A DNA stretch of 64,000 nucleotides from Arthrobacter sp. PAMC25564 (GCF_004798705.1 NZ_CP039290.1:1798001-1862000); one strand, 5' to 3'; counted from the first letter of the stretch, positions 1 to 7,425 are shown. Numbers and translations are program-made. Notes: a model not told the origin generated them from the letters alone.

Positions 1-1
1 T

Positions 2-1078
2 TCCGCCGTTGCCGCCGCCCGCGCCGTTGAGGCGGGGCACGACGTCGTCGGTGTCCACCTGGCGCTCTCCCGGATGCCCGGCACCCTGCGTACCGGCAGC
101 CGCGGCTGCTGCACGATCGAGGACTCCCGCGACGCGTGGCGGGCGTGCGATGTGTTGGGTATTCCGTACTACGTCTGGGACTTCTCCGAGCGCTTCAAGG
201 AAGACGTCGTCCAGGACTTCATCGACGAATACGCCGCCGGCCGCACTCCCAACCCCTGCATGCGCTGCAACGAACGCATCAAGTTCGCCGCCCTGCTGGA
301 AAAGGCGATCGCGCTGGGGTTCGACGCCGTGTGCACCGGCCACTACGCCAAGGTGATCAAGGACGCCGAAGGCAATCCCGAGCTGCACCGGGCCGCTGAC
401 TGGGCGAAGGACCAGAGCTACGTGCTCGGCGTGCTCACGCACGAGCAGCTGAAGCACTCCATGTTCCCCCTCGCGGACACCCCTTCCAAAGCCGAGGTCC
501 GCGCCGAGGCCGAGCGCCGCGGGCTCTCCGTGGCCAACAAACCCGACAGCCACGACATCTGCTTCATCCCCGACGGCGACACCGCCGGCTGGCTCGCCGA
601 GAAGATCGACATGACCACCGGCGACATCGTGGACGAGTCCGGCGCGAAGGTCGGCGAGCACCCCGGCGCGAACGCCTTCACCGTCGGCCAGCGCCGCGGC
701 CTGAAGCTGGGCACGCCCGCCGCCGACGGCAAACCGCGCTTCGTGCTGGAAATCCGGCCCAAGGAAAACAAGGTCGTCGTGGGACCCGAGGCATTGCTGG
801 CCATCGACGAGATCCGCGGCATCAAGGTCTCCTGGGCCGGGCTGCCGATCGCCGAGGTGAACACCGGCGAGGCGTTCGACTGCTGCGCCCAGGTCCGTGC
901 CCACGGGGACCCGGTCCCGGCCCGCGCGCGGATGGAAGCGGGGAACCTCGTCGTCACCCTGACCGAGCCGCTGCGCGGCGTTGCCCCCGGCCAGACCGTG
1001 GTCCTCTACCAGGGAACCCGGGTGCTGGGACAGGCCACCATCGACGCCGCGCGCTCGCTGCAACGCGCCGCGCTCTAG
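2..1078 (+). CDS. mnmA: tRNA-specific 2-thiouridylase MnmA, 5'-truncated by the window edge
   Basis: MnmA activates the wobble uridine of Lys, Glu and Gln tRNAs with ATP and replaces its 2-oxygen by sulfur. The open frame runs from base 2, so the true start and the N-terminal SGGVDS ATP-pyrophosphatase loop lie to the left of the window; an internal ATG at 74 is not the start. Visible family marks are the first catalytic cysteine in PNPCMRC, the GHYAK segment, the second cysteine in [10 protein letters not shown], and the C-terminal beta-barrel domain beginning near [12 protein letters not shown]. About 358 codons are present, so only a few N-terminal residues are missing. A hairpin follows the stop. 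Confidence 0.96.
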   Translation, partial: SAVAAARAVEAGHDVVGVHLALSRMPGTLRTGSRGCCTIEDSRDAWRACDVLGIPYYVWDFSERFKEDVVQDFIDEYAAGRTPNPCMRCNERIKFAALLEKAIALGFDAVCTGHYAKVIKDAEGNPELHRAADWAKDQSYVLGVLTHEQLKHSMFPLADTPSKAEVRAEAERRGLSVANKPDSHDICFIPDGDTAGWLAEKIDMTTGDIVDESGAKVGEHPGANAFTVGQRRGLKLGTPAADGKPRFVLEIRPKENKVVVGPEALLAIDEIRGIKVSWAGLPIAEVNTGEAFDCCAQVRAHGDPVPARARMEAGNLVVTLTEPLRGVAPGQTVVLYQGTRVLGQATIDAARSLQRAAL

Positions 1079-1100
1079 CCGCCCGCCACACCGAATCCAG

Positions 1101-1132
1101 CGAAGGGTTCCGCCGAGCTGCGGGGCCCTTCG
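1101..1132 (+). terminator. Terminator-like hairpin after mnmA
   Basis: CGAAGGGTTCCG pairs with CGGGGCCCTTCG (12 bp with two G-U pairs, 8-nt loop) 22 bases after the mnmA stop. There is no clear T run, as is common in high-GC actinobacteria. Confidence 0.6.
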
Positions 1133-1162
1133 CCGTCTGTGCCCTCCGCTGGGGCACACGTT

Positions 1163-1177
1163 AGTTGACTTTTCAAG
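1163..1177. promoter_or_regulatory. MarR-type operator box upstream of the SDR gene
   Basis: TTGACTTTTCAA (1165-1176) is TTGA-N4-TCAA, the same half-site arrangement as the boxes at 2604-2663 and 4310-4353. It lies 100 bp before the dehydrogenase start; TTGACT could also be the -35 element. Control by the MarR protein at 2120-2584 is inferred. Confidence 0.6.
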
Positions 1178-1198
1178 TATAAGTGCAAATGTGGATGC

Positions 1199-1220
1199 AT
1201 ACGCATATATAACTGCGTAT
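1199..1220. repeat. Inverted repeat in the SDR leader
   Basis: ATACGC (1199-1204) and GCGTAT (1215-1220) flank an AT-rich 10-base spacer. Together with TTGACTTTTCAA just upstream this AT-rich stretch is the obvious promoter and operator area for the SDR gene. It could be a second regulator site or a 5'UTR hairpin. Confidence 0.4.
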
Positions 1221-1275
1221 CGCGGGAACACCGGCACGACCGTGACCGCAAACCGCTTACAGATTGGACTAACTC

Positions 1276-1995
1276 ATGCAGCTCGAGAACAAGGTCGCGT
1301 TCATCACCGGCGGAGGATCGGGGCTCGGTCTCGCCACCGCAAAGACCTTCATCGCCGAAGGTGCGAAGGTCATGATCTTTGACTTCAATCCCAAGTCGCA
1401 GGAAGTCGCCGACGAGATCGGTGCGAAGTTCGTCCAGGGCGACGTCTCGAAGGCCGAGAGCGTTGAGGCCGCCGTCGCGAAGACGGTCGAGGAATTCGGC
1501 AGCGTTGACATTGCCGTCGCCTCGGCGGGTGTGGGCGGTGAGGGTGACGTCGTCACCTCGACCGTCGAAAACTGGGAGCGCACCAACGGCATCGACTACT
1601 CGGGCGTGTTCTACACCAACAAGTACGTCATCGAGCAGCTCCTCAAGCAGGGCGACGGCGGCGTCGTTGTCAACATCGCTTCGATGTTCGGCCTCGTGGC
1701 CATCTCGAACAACATCGCTTACTCGGCCTCGAAGGGCGGTGTCGTGAACATGACCCGCGCCGCCGGGACGATGTACGCGAAGGATGGCATCCGTGTGAAC
1801 GCGGTGGCCCCGGGCGTCATCCGTACCCCGCTCATTGACGAGCCGACCCTCGAGCAGTATGCAAAACTGCACCCGGCCGGTCGCGTCGGCGAGGCGCAGG
1901 AAGTTGCCGACCTCATCACCTTCCTCGCGAGCGATAAGGCGAAGTTCATCACCGGCGCGACCATTCCGATCGACGGTGGCTATACGGCCGTCTAG
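1276..1995 (+). CDS. SDR-family NAD(H)-type oxidoreductase
   Basis: A 239-residue classical short-chain dehydrogenase that oxidises or reduces a hydroxyl/carbonyl group with a nicotinamide cofactor in the cytosol; the substrate cannot be told. The Rossmann motif TGGGSGLG is at residues 11-18. Asp36 ends the second strand, which favours NAD(H) over NADP(H). The catalytic residues are Ser136, Tyr149 and Lys153 (YSASK). The usual NNAG motif is replaced by ASAG. The C-terminal IPIDGGYT is typical. The 280-base upstream region is AT-rich and carries a TTGA-N4-TCAA box shared with the MarR and reductase genes, so this gene is probably in the same regulon. A hairpin terminator follows the stop. Confidence 0.9.
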   Translation: MQLENKVAFITGGGSGLGLATAKTFIAEGAKVMIFDFNPKSQEVADEIGAKFVQGDVSKAESVEAAVAKTVEEFGSVDIAVASAGVGGEGDVVTSTVENWERTNGIDYSGVFYTNKYVIEQLLKQGDGGVVVNIASMFGLVAISNNIAYSASKGGVVNMTRAAGTMYAKDGIRVNAVAPGVIRTPLIDEPTLEQYAKLHPAGRVGEAQEVADLITFLASDKAKFITGATIPIDGGYTAV

Positions 1996-2010
1996 TCGGA
2001 ACCGGCAGCA

Positions 2011-2049
2011 TCCGGGCGCGCCGTCTCCATCCGAGGGAGCGCGCCCGGA
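2011..2049. terminator. Terminator hairpin between convergent SDR and MarR genes
   Basis: TCCGGGCGCGC (2011-2021) pairs perfectly with GCGCGCCCGGA (2039-2049) across a 17-base loop, 16 bases after the SDR stop codon. Confidence 0.65.
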
Positions 2050-2067
2050 CACCGCCGTCAGCGATAG

Positions 2068-2083
2068 GTGACTATTTAGTCAC
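2068..2083. repeat. 16-bp palindrome between convergent genes
   Basis: GTGACTA-TT-TAGTCAC, a 7-bp perfect inverted repeat with a 2-base spacer, lies in the gap between the SDR stop and the MarR stop. It resembles a protein-binding site more than a terminator, but its position downstream of both genes gives no obvious target. Confidence 0.4.
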
Positions 2084-2119
2084 ATGTCGAGGGTGGCGCT
2101 GCGGAACAACGGGACAGGA

Positions 2120-2584
2120 CTATTCGCATTCGGGCTGAAGCGTGGCCATGATCTTCCGGCTCACCGAAGCCAGGGCATCCTGTTCGTCGCGGGTGAGCAG
2201 GTCGAAGAAGTGGGTGCGGACGAACTCCAGATGACCCGGAGCCGCGTGCTCTATCGCATTCCGGCCGTCCAGGGTAATCTCCACGTCCAGGCCGCGCGCA
2301 TCGGAGGAGCAGTTTTTTCGCTCCAGCAGGCCCCTCGCTTCCATCCGCTTGAGCAGGTGGGACAGGCGGCTGCGGTCCCAGCCCAGGGACTTGCCCAGAT
2401 CTCGGGCACGAACTACGCCGTCCGCGTGCTCCGAGAGTGGAACAAGCACTGCATATTCGGCCCCGGAAAGCTGCGACTCCCGCACCAGCTGACGGTCCAT
2501 GGAGGTCACCAGTTGCTGCGACGCCTCGAGGAATCCGCGCCAGACTCCGGTCTCGCGCTCATCCAGCCATTGCGTGTTCTCCAT
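2120..2584 (-). CDS. MarR-family transcriptional regulator
   Basis: A MarR winged-helix regulator of about 154 residues, expected to act as a dimer on palindromic operators and to release DNA on ligand or oxidant binding. The core HTH is visible in the stretch ARDLGKSLGWDRSRLSHLLK, followed by MEARGLLERKNCSSDARG, the wing. One cysteine in that wing (NCSSD) could be a redox sensor, though this is speculation. GTG at 2587 and ATG at 2584 are adjacent starts behind GGGAAG; I chose the ATG. The gene is divergent from the FMN reductase gene at 2691, and the 106-base gap holds three TTGA-N4-TCAA-like boxes, so autoregulation and control of the neighbour are likely. Confidence 0.9.
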   Translation of the reverse strand: MENTQWLDERETGVWRGFLEASQQLVTSMDRQLVRESQLSGAEYAVLVPLSEHADGVVRARDLGKSLGWDRSRLSHLLKRMEARGLLERKNCSSDARGLDVEITLDGRNAIEHAAPGHLEFVRTHFFDLLTRDEQDALASVSRKIMATLQPECE

Positions 2585-2603
2585 CACAAGATCTTCCCGT
2601 TAG

Positions 2604-2663
2604 TTGATAGTTCAAGTTTGACGTCATATTGTTGATGTGTCAACATATTTAGTGACACGTCAA
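2604..2663. promoter_or_regulatory. Cluster of three MarR-type operator boxes
   Basis: Three boxes lie between the divergent MarR and reductase starts: TTGATAGTTCAA (2604-2615), TTGATGTGTCAA (2632-2643, extendable to GTTGA/TCAAC) and GTGACACGTCAA (2652-2663, one mismatch). A -35-like TTGACG (2618-2623) sits between the first two. The spacing suggests repression of both divergent promoters. Confidence 0.65.
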
Positions 2664-2690
2664 CAACCTTCTTTCCTAAGGGGATAAAGC

Positions 2691-3272
2691 ATGACCAAGA
2701 TCGCGATTGTCACCGGCGCCAGCCGTCCGGGCAGCGTCAACAAGTCCGTCGCCGAGTGGGTTCTCTCCCAGGTCGCCGACCGCGACGACGCCGAGTTCGA
2801 ACTGGTAAACATCGCCGACTTCAACCTCCCCCTGCTGGATGAGGGCTACCCGGCCATGTACCAGAACTACCAGAATGACCACACCAAGGCCTGGTCCGCC
2901 AAGATCAGCGAGTTTGACGGCTACATTTTCGTCGCTCACGAGTACAACCACACGGCCGGACCGGTTCTGGTCAACGCGCTGTCCTATCTGAACGCCGAGT
3001 TCAACAACAAGGCCGCCGGCTTTGTGTCCTACGGTTCCATGGGCGGCGTCCGCGCTGTGGAGCACCTCCGCGGCGCCCTCTCCGAGCTGCAGATTGCACA
3101 CGTGCAGCGCACTGTCATGTTCTCACTGTTCACCGACTTCGAGAACTTCTCCGAATTCAAGCCGACCGAGCAGAACGCCGGCACCCTGGCCCCGATGGTT
3201 GACCAGCTCACCGTCTGGGCCCGCGCCATGGAGTCTGTGCGTGACGAGCAGCTGGCTGTCGCCAGCGTCTAA
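2691..3272 (+). CDS. NADPH-dependent FMN reductase-like flavoprotein
   Basis: A 193-residue protein of the flavodoxin-like NADPH-dependent FMN reductase family (SsuE/ChrR/azoreductase group), expected to bind FMN and reduce flavin, quinones or similar acceptors. The N-terminal phosphate-binding loop TGASRPGSVNKSVAEW and the HEYNHTAGPVLVNAL and VSYGSMGG segments fit this fold. The start follows AAGGGGATAAAGC. The gene is divergent from a MarR gene and preceded by three operator-like boxes. It is a close paralogue (about 84% identical by eye over the shared region) of the convergent gene at 3583-4287. A strong hairpin terminator follows. Probable role: detoxification of quinone-like or electrophilic compounds. 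Confidence 0.85.
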   Translation: MTKIAIVTGASRPGSVNKSVAEWVLSQVADRDDAEFELVNIADFNLPLLDEGYPAMYQNYQNDHTKAWSAKISEFDGYIFVAHEYNHTAGPVLVNALSYLNAEFNNKAAGFVSYGSMGGVRAVEHLRGALSELQIAHVQRTVMFSLFTDFENFSEFKPTEQNAGTLAPMVDQLTVWARAMESVRDEQLAVASV

Positions 3273-3294
3273 GCTATTTCCAACTGGCAAGAAG

Positions 3295-3319
3295 GGCTCC
3301 CCGGGCATCCCGGGGAGCC
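3295..3319 (+). terminator. Terminator after the FMN reductase gene
   Basis: GGCTCCCCGGG (3295-3305) pairs perfectly with CCCGGGGAGCC (3309-3319) over a CAT loop, followed by TCTTC. It starts 22 bases after the stop codon. Confidence 0.8.
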
Positions 3320-3499
3320 TCTTCTGCGTCCGGGCACGGGATGCACGGTGGGCCGGACACCGCAGGACGCGGCGCGGGCGGTCTGCTCATGGTCCTGGGG
3401 CAGGCCGGGTCTTGGGCCTGACGGTCACCGCAGGACCCGTCGCGGATGGCCTGCCCGGTCAACGGGTCCGGCGGCCGGGATGGACGACGCCGTGACAGG

Positions 3500-3556
3500 A
3501 AAAAACTCACGGCCGCGAGGTCACCCCTTCGAGGGGTGCCGTCGCAGCCGTGAGTT
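3500..3556 (-). terminator. Intrinsic terminator of the second reductase gene
   Basis: On the minus strand AACTCACGGC (3556-3547) pairs with GCCGTGAGTT (3513-3504), with an inner hairpin CACCCCTtcgAGGGGTG at the top. The outer stem runs straight into a six-base T run, giving a textbook Rho-independent terminator 26 bases after the stop of the gene at 3583-4287. Confidence 0.85.
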
Positions 3557-3582
3557 GAGCTTGGCAGCAGTGCGGGGATGTT

Positions 3583-4287
3583 TTAGCGGACGGTGGCGAA
3601 GCCCTTGGCCCACGAGACCAACTGGTCCACCATCGGGGCCAGGGTGCCGGCGTTCTGCTCGGTCGGCTTGAATTCGGAGAAGTTCTCGAAGTCGGTGAAC
3701 AGGGAGAACATCACCTGGTTGCGCACGTGAGCAACCTGCAGTTCAGAGAGGGTCTCGCGCAAGTGCTCGACGGCGCGGGCGCCGCCCATGGAGCCGTAGG
3801 ACACGAAGCCCGCGGCCTTGTTGTTGAACTCGACGTTCAGGTACGACAAGGCGTTGGTGAGCACCGGGCCTGCGGTGTGGTTGTACTCGTGCACCACGAA
3901 AATGAAGCCGTCGAACTCGCTGATCTTGGCCGACCAGGCCTTGGTGGCCGGGTTCTGGTAGTTCTGGTACATGGCCGGGTAGCCCTCATCCAACAGGGGG
4001 AGGTTGAAGTCGGCGATGTCCACGAGTTCGACGTCTGCGTCCGTGCGGCCGGCAACCTGGGCAAGGACCCACTCGGCGACGGACTTGTTCACGCTGCCCG
4101 GCCGGCTGGCGCCCGTGATGATGGCAATCTTGGGCAGGGTATTCTCCACCAGAGGATCGGCGGCCGGGGCAACCTCAGGGGCAATCCCGACGGGAGCCTT
4201 TGTGGCAGTCGCACTCACGCGCGGTGCTGCCGATGCAGCGGAGTGACCGGCCTTGGACTTGCGGGAAAAAATTTTGAACCAGGACAT
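3583..4287 (-). CDS. NADPH-dependent FMN reductase-like protein with an N-terminal extension
   Basis: A 234-residue paralogue of the reductase at 2691-3272, with the same flavodoxin-like core (TGASRPGSVNKSVAEW, HEYNHTAGPVLTNAL, VSYGSMGG). It differs by about 50 extra N-terminal residues: a basic amphipathic start, MSWFKIFSRKSK, then an Ala/Pro/Val-rich linker. The start follows GTGAGGCGCC. The extension could tether the enzyme to the membrane or a partner; it is not a clear signal peptide. Its promoter region holds TTGATGTTTCAA and a second near-match, so it should answer to the same MarR regulator. The two paralogues converge, forming a diverged inverted duplication. Confidence 0.83.
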   Translation of the reverse strand: MSWFKIFSRKSKAGHSAASAAPRVSATATKAPVGIAPEVAPAADPLVENTLPKIAIITGASRPGSVNKSVAEWVLAQVAGRTDADVELVDIADFNLPLLDEGYPAMYQNYQNPATKAWSAKISEFDGFIFVVHEYNHTAGPVLTNALSYLNVEFNNKAAGFVSYGSMGGARAVEHLRETLSELQVAHVRNQVMFSLFTDFENFSEFKPTEQNAGTLAPMVDQLVSWAKGFATVR

Positions 4288-4309
4288 GGCGCCTCACCGT
4301 TTAGGATAG

Positions 4310-4353
4310 TTGATGTTTCAATGATTCTAAGCGGCGCTTTGATGATGTGTCAA
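4310..4353. promoter_or_regulatory. Two MarR-type operator boxes upstream of the second reductase
   Basis: TTGATGTTTCAA (4310-4321) matches TTGA-N4-TCAA exactly; ATGATGTGTCAA (4342-4353) has one mismatch and shares its centre TGTG with the box at 2632-2643. They lie 23-66 bases upstream of the start at 4287. Confidence 0.62.
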
Positions 4354-4387
4354 CAAAAATTACCCTGACGTTCGGGAAGCCGGCCAG

Positions 4388-5042
4388 TTTTGCGACGGTG
4401 TTGCGCCAGGGTCAAAGCCGTACTAACCACGTCCACGAGGATCATCACTCTCTGCAGTCTGTGGGGCGATGAGCCTGATGTTTATATCCATGAATCGAGA
4501 ATCGCCGACGGATGTCAGCAAACCGCGCACGACGGCGGGTGGTACCTGGTGCCGTCCGCTCACCTGACCCCGGCCGACGTCTCGTCAGGGGATCGTATTT
4601 GAGATGCTCGAGGGCGTGTCGGTGACGGTCAAATGTCCCTTCCATAGACGCTGATTCCGATACGTAGATTGCGGACACGGATCACGAGACAGGAAAGGCC
4701 GGGGTTGAGATTAGTCGTCAGGTGTCATTTTCCGTACTGGTCTGCACGGCTCGTCCAGACCACCGCCGACCTTGGCTCTGTGCCCGTGAGGGGAACGCTC
4801 ACGCCTCACGGGCGGTCTCCTTCCGAGGATGCAAACGCATCGAGCGACAGGTCGTGCATCCGAGCGGAGCGGGCGCAAGGATCTCGGAGTGAAGGGACGC
4901 CAACGGCTCGGCGGAAGCCGATCGCCCGGCTGCTATCTGCCAGCGGTGGCATCCGTCCGCACCGGCTCATCCGACTGCTCGAACAACGGCGCATCGCTCA
5001 CCGGGTCGGGGCGGAACAGCACTCAGCTATTTTGAGCAGTGT
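4388..5042. other. Long intergenic stretch without a supported gene
   Basis: No frame here has convincing codon usage, a ribosome-binding site plus start, or a recognisable family. Short open frames at 4390-4602 and 4669-5106 (plus) and 4806-4994 (minus) are Arg/Ser-rich and look like chance. The only structure noted is the inverted repeat at 4782-4813. It may be decayed sequence at a junction of the accessory block. Confidence 0.5.
4782..4813. repeat. Perfect 10-bp inverted repeat
   Basis: GCCCGTGAGG (4782-4791) and CCTCACGGGC (4804-4813) are separated by 12 bases inside the gene-free stretch. It may be a remnant terminator. Confidence 0.4.
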
Positions 5043-5048
5043 TATTGT
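5043..5048 (+). promoter_or_regulatory. Possible -10 element of a leaderless DUF1214 transcript
   Basis: TATTGT ends 6 bases before the ATG at 5055, and no Shine-Dalgarno sequence precedes that ATG. This is the geometry of a leaderless actinobacterial mRNA. No good -35 is seen. Confidence 0.35.
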
Positions 5049-5054
5049 GCGGAC

Positions 5055-5657
5055 ATGGCAAATGTCCTCGCGATGTTCTCGTCCTCCGGTGTCGTGCAGG
5101 GGATAATCATCGGCGCCACGCTGGCGTTTTTAACGGCAATTCTCATCATGAACGCCGTGGGCAGGGCGATGACAACGACTGTCAACGGTTGGAGTGCCAT
5201 CCGTAAATGCGGCCAGCCTGGCAACGGGATCCTCGTGCGGGCCGCCTGCGCCAAAGCCTTGCCCGTCGTCAATGTGTTTGAAGAGGCCGCGTACTGGACG
5301 ACCACTAGGGATGGCTCAGGGCAAACGCTGGGCGGCGGGCATGGATACGTCCTGCATTTTCCTGCCGGGAAACTCCCGCCGAATGACGCCTTCTGGTCGC
5401 TCACTGCGACCGATGTCGTCGGGTATATGGTGAGCAATCCAACTAATCGCTATAGCGTTGGTGACCGTTCGCCTCTCGCGCAGAACGCCGACGGTTCAGT
5501 CGATATCTATCTCCAGCATCAGGCACCGGGCAGGCACGAGGAGAACTGGCTGCCAACTCCTTCCGGGAAGTTCAAGCTGATGTTCCGCGTGTATCTGCCT
5601 GGCGCGGCAATTCTCGACGGCACGTACCAATTGCCGCGCGTTGTCAGGGCACAGTGA
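5055..5657 (+). CDS. DUF1214 domain-containing protein
   Basis: A 200-residue protein with one N-terminal membrane segment (about residues 13-35) and an extracytoplasmic DUF1214 domain. The family signature is clear: FWSLTATDVVGYMV, then NPTNRYSVGDRS, NADGSVDIYLQH and the C-terminal FKLMFRVYLP. DUF1214 commonly forms the C-terminal half of DUF1254/DUF1214 proteins, whose biochemical role is not established. Here the DUF1254 half is the next gene, starting one base after this stop, so the two halves are probably translated together and act as a complex. The start has no Shine-Dalgarno sequence but a -10-like hexamer 6 bases upstream. Confidence 0.82.
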   Translation: MANVLAMFSSSGVVQGIIIGATLAFLTAILIMNAVGRAMTTTVNGWSAIRKCGQPGNGILVRAACAKALPVVNVFEEAAYWTTTRDGSGQTLGGGHGYVLHFPAGKLPPNDAFWSLTATDVVGYMVSNPTNRYSVGDRSPLAQNADGSVDIYLQHQAPGRHEENWLPTPSGKFKLMFRVYLPGAAILDGTYQLPRVVRAQ

Positions 5658-5658
5658 T

Positions 5659-6312
5659 ATGAACCGTCTCATCTTGAAGTACGGACGTCCCCTTACAGCT
5701 GTCGTACTGGCGGTCTTCGCTTGGGTCGTCTACCGGCGGATCGCCAGCGGGGACGGGATCATTCCACTCTCCATAGCGGCAGTCATCGTATGGGGGCTCG
5801 GCGCGCCGGCTTTCATCTACCTCTGGCCGCGTCTCACGGTCAGCGGCTACAAGAGGGCGATTGTCAAGCATGGGTTCGGTGACGGCCCGATCCCCGTCAA
5901 CACGCTGTACGCCGTGCCCGGCACCTCTTCCCCGTCGGCGTCGCGCGGGAGCCTAATGGCAACCGGAGCCGACGACCTGCTCTACGTCGGCGGCTGGCTC
6001 GACTTGAGCAAAGGGCCGCAAGTCCTGCACGTACCGGACATGGCCGGCCGTTACTTCAGCGTGCAGTTCACCGACCCGTCGAAGAGCGCCAATTTTGCCT
6101 ATGTCGGCAAACGTACGACGGGAACGAAAACCGGAGACTATGTTCTCAGCGCGCCCGGCTGGAAGGGAACCGTACCGAACGGCATGACGCAGATTTCTTC
6201 GCCAACCGATTCCGCCCTCGTCATTGGCCGTGTCCTCGTCGAGAGCGACAGCGATCTTCCGGTCGCTTACGCGCTTGCGAAGCAAATACAGCTCGCGCCG
6301 CTGAAACAGTAG
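5659..6312 (+). CDS. DUF1254 domain-containing membrane protein
   Basis: A 217-residue protein with two N-terminal membrane segments (about residues 9-26 and 35-57), then a DUF1254-type domain containing DDLLYVGGWLDLSKGPQVLHVPD and RYFSVQFTDP. An in-frame TTG at 5641 would overlap the upstream gene, so ATG at 5659 is preferred. It is the partner half of the DUF1214 protein immediately upstream. The function of the family is unknown; the two-gene arrangement suggests a membrane-anchored envelope complex. Confidence 0.82.
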   Translation: MNRLILKYGRPLTAVVLAVFAWVVYRRIASGDGIIPLSIAAVIVWGLGAPAFIYLWPRLTVSGYKRAIVKHGFGDGPIPVNTLYAVPGTSSPSASRGSLMATGADDLLYVGGWLDLSKGPQVLHVPDMAGRYFSVQFTDPSKSANFAYVGKRTTGTKTGDYVLSAPGWKGTVPNGMTQISSPTDSALVIGRVLVESDSDLPVAYALAKQIQLAPLKQ

Positions 6313-6522
6313 CGGTCGACGGGAACCAGCCCAGATGTTCGGCCGCGAACGGCTCGTTACCAGCTAGCGTCGATGACACCCGCAGGCCTCTTACGCGACA
6401 TTCGCGACAACTGCGCAAGACGAGGTGTGTCGTTCTGGGGTGTACCCCAAACGGACGCAAACACGGTGTTGTCAGGGCAGCATCACGAACGGTCGTCCAG
6501 GGGAAATCGCTCCCAAGTCGGC

Positions 6523-7182
6523 CTACAGGGCCGTGCGACGAGTGAAGACCAGATGGAGAACTCCGCTTGGCGAAGGGGTCGCTTCGATTTCAAAGCGTTG
6601 TTCGAGTCCTTCGAGTCCATCCCACAGCCGTTCGCCCCGGCCCAGGACGATCGGCACGAGGACGATGTGCATGTGGTCGATCAGATCGGCCTCGAGGAAC
6701 TGTCGAATCGTGCTGACGCCGCCGCCGATCCGGACGTCGAGGTCGGCGGCCAATGCGCGGGCCTGCTTGAGCGCGGAGAGGGGGTCGGCCTCAACGAAAT
6801 GGAAGGTTGTTCCGCCATCCATCTCGAGTACTGGCCGAGGATGGTGTGTCAGAACAACGACAGGGGTATGGAATACCGGGTTATCGCCCCACCATCCCTT
6901 CCATTCCTCGTCCTCCCAGGGGCCGCGCTGAGGGCCGAACTTGTTGCGTCCCATGATCTCCACGCCGATCCCGGGCCCCCACTGGCTTGCGAACGCCTCG
7001 TCGACGCCGAAGGATCCCTCCGATTCCCCGTGGATGCCCATCTCGCGGAAGGTGCGCGTCTCGAAAGCCCACTCCATGAGCCGTGTGCCTGCGTGACCGA
7101 ACGGAGCATCGAGTTGCTGGCCCTCGCCGGTGCCGAAGCCGTCGAGGGAGACCGAGAAGTTATGCACGCGGACGAGGGACAT
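6523..7182 (-). CDS. Dihydrofolate reductase / RibD C-terminal-like family protein
   Basis: A 219-residue member of the DHFR-like RibD C-terminal family, stand-alone NADPH reductases of uncertain substrate. It opens with SLVRVHNFSVSLDGFGTG and has GRNKFG, HHPRPVLEMDGGTTFHFV, a glycine-rich nucleotide loop DVRIGGGVSTIRQFL, and IVLGRGERLWDGL near the end. These are usual for the family. The start at 7182 is chosen because AGGAG lies 5 bases upstream; an ATG-like start at 7212 would bypass this site. It is transcribed away from the patatin gene. It is probably not the housekeeping folate enzyme. Confidence 0.87.
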   Translation of the reverse strand: MSLVRVHNFSVSLDGFGTGEGQQLDAPFGHAGTRLMEWAFETRTFREMGIHGESEGSFGVDEAFASQWGPGIGVEIMGRNKFGPQRGPWEDEEWKGWWGDNPVFHTPVVVLTHHPRPVLEMDGGTTFHFVEADPLSALKQARALAADLDVRIGGGVSTIRQFLEADLIDHMHIVLVPIVLGRGERLWDGLEGLEQRFEIEATPSPSGVLHLVFTRRTAL

Positions 7183-7302
7183 GTCATCTCCTGAAGTGCT
7201 TGTCGTTCGCAATCACTCTATGGTGACTGAACCCAACGACTCAAGACCGACGAAGCGCTGCTTGCTATAGGCCGTGCCGATTGCGCACCGCGTCGCTGGT
7301 GT

Positions 7303-7322
7303 ACGATCATTCCCGTGATCGT
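7303..7322. promoter_or_regulatory. Inverted repeat upstream of the leader ORF
   Basis: ACGATCA (7303-7309) and TGATCGT (7316-7322) are perfect arms with a 6-base spacer. They sit 26 bases before the start of a short ORF with a consensus ribosome-binding site. This could be an operator or a 5'UTR hairpin. Confidence 0.45.
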
Positions 7323-7347
7323 GACCCGTCGGCAGGAGGTGAGACCC

Positions 7348-7407
7348 ATGTACGCAGTATCCGCAATGGGTGCTCCCCTGCAGTCCGCGATCGCGCGACT
7401 AAAGTAG
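7348..7407 (+). CDS. Possible 19-residue leader peptide ORF upstream of the patatin-like gene
   Basis: ATG at 7348 is preceded by AGGAGGTGA with an 8-base spacer, the best ribosome-binding site in this part of the window. The reading frame is 19 codons and ends in TAG at 7405-7407; the peptide begins MYAVSAMG and ends ARLK. The stop codon lies inside a perfect 7-bp hairpin, and a second, larger stem encloses it. It ends 46 bases before the patatin start. The arrangement suggests a translated leader controlling the downstream gene, but no homologue is known to me. Confidence 0.45.
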   Translation: MYAVSAMGAPLQSAIARLK

Positions 7408-7425
7408 TCGCAACCGGGAGCGCCC
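7368..7425 (+). promoter_or_regulatory. Nested RNA hairpins over the leader ORF stop codon
   Basis: Inner hairpin: GCGACTA (7395-7401), loop AAG, TAGTCGC (7405-7411), overlapping the leader stop. Outer stem: GGGTGCTCCC (7368-7377) with GGGAGCGCCC (7416-7425), 10 pairs including one G-U. No T run follows, so translational coupling or attenuation is more likely than intrinsic termination. Confidence 0.5.

Noticed and set aside
4390..5106. Short plus-strand frames at 4390-4602 and 4669-5106
   Set aside because: They have no ribosome-binding site and an Arg/Ser-rich composition; the second runs into the DUF1214 gene in another frame. I looked for transposase-like helices in RLLSASGGIRPHRL and found no convincing match.
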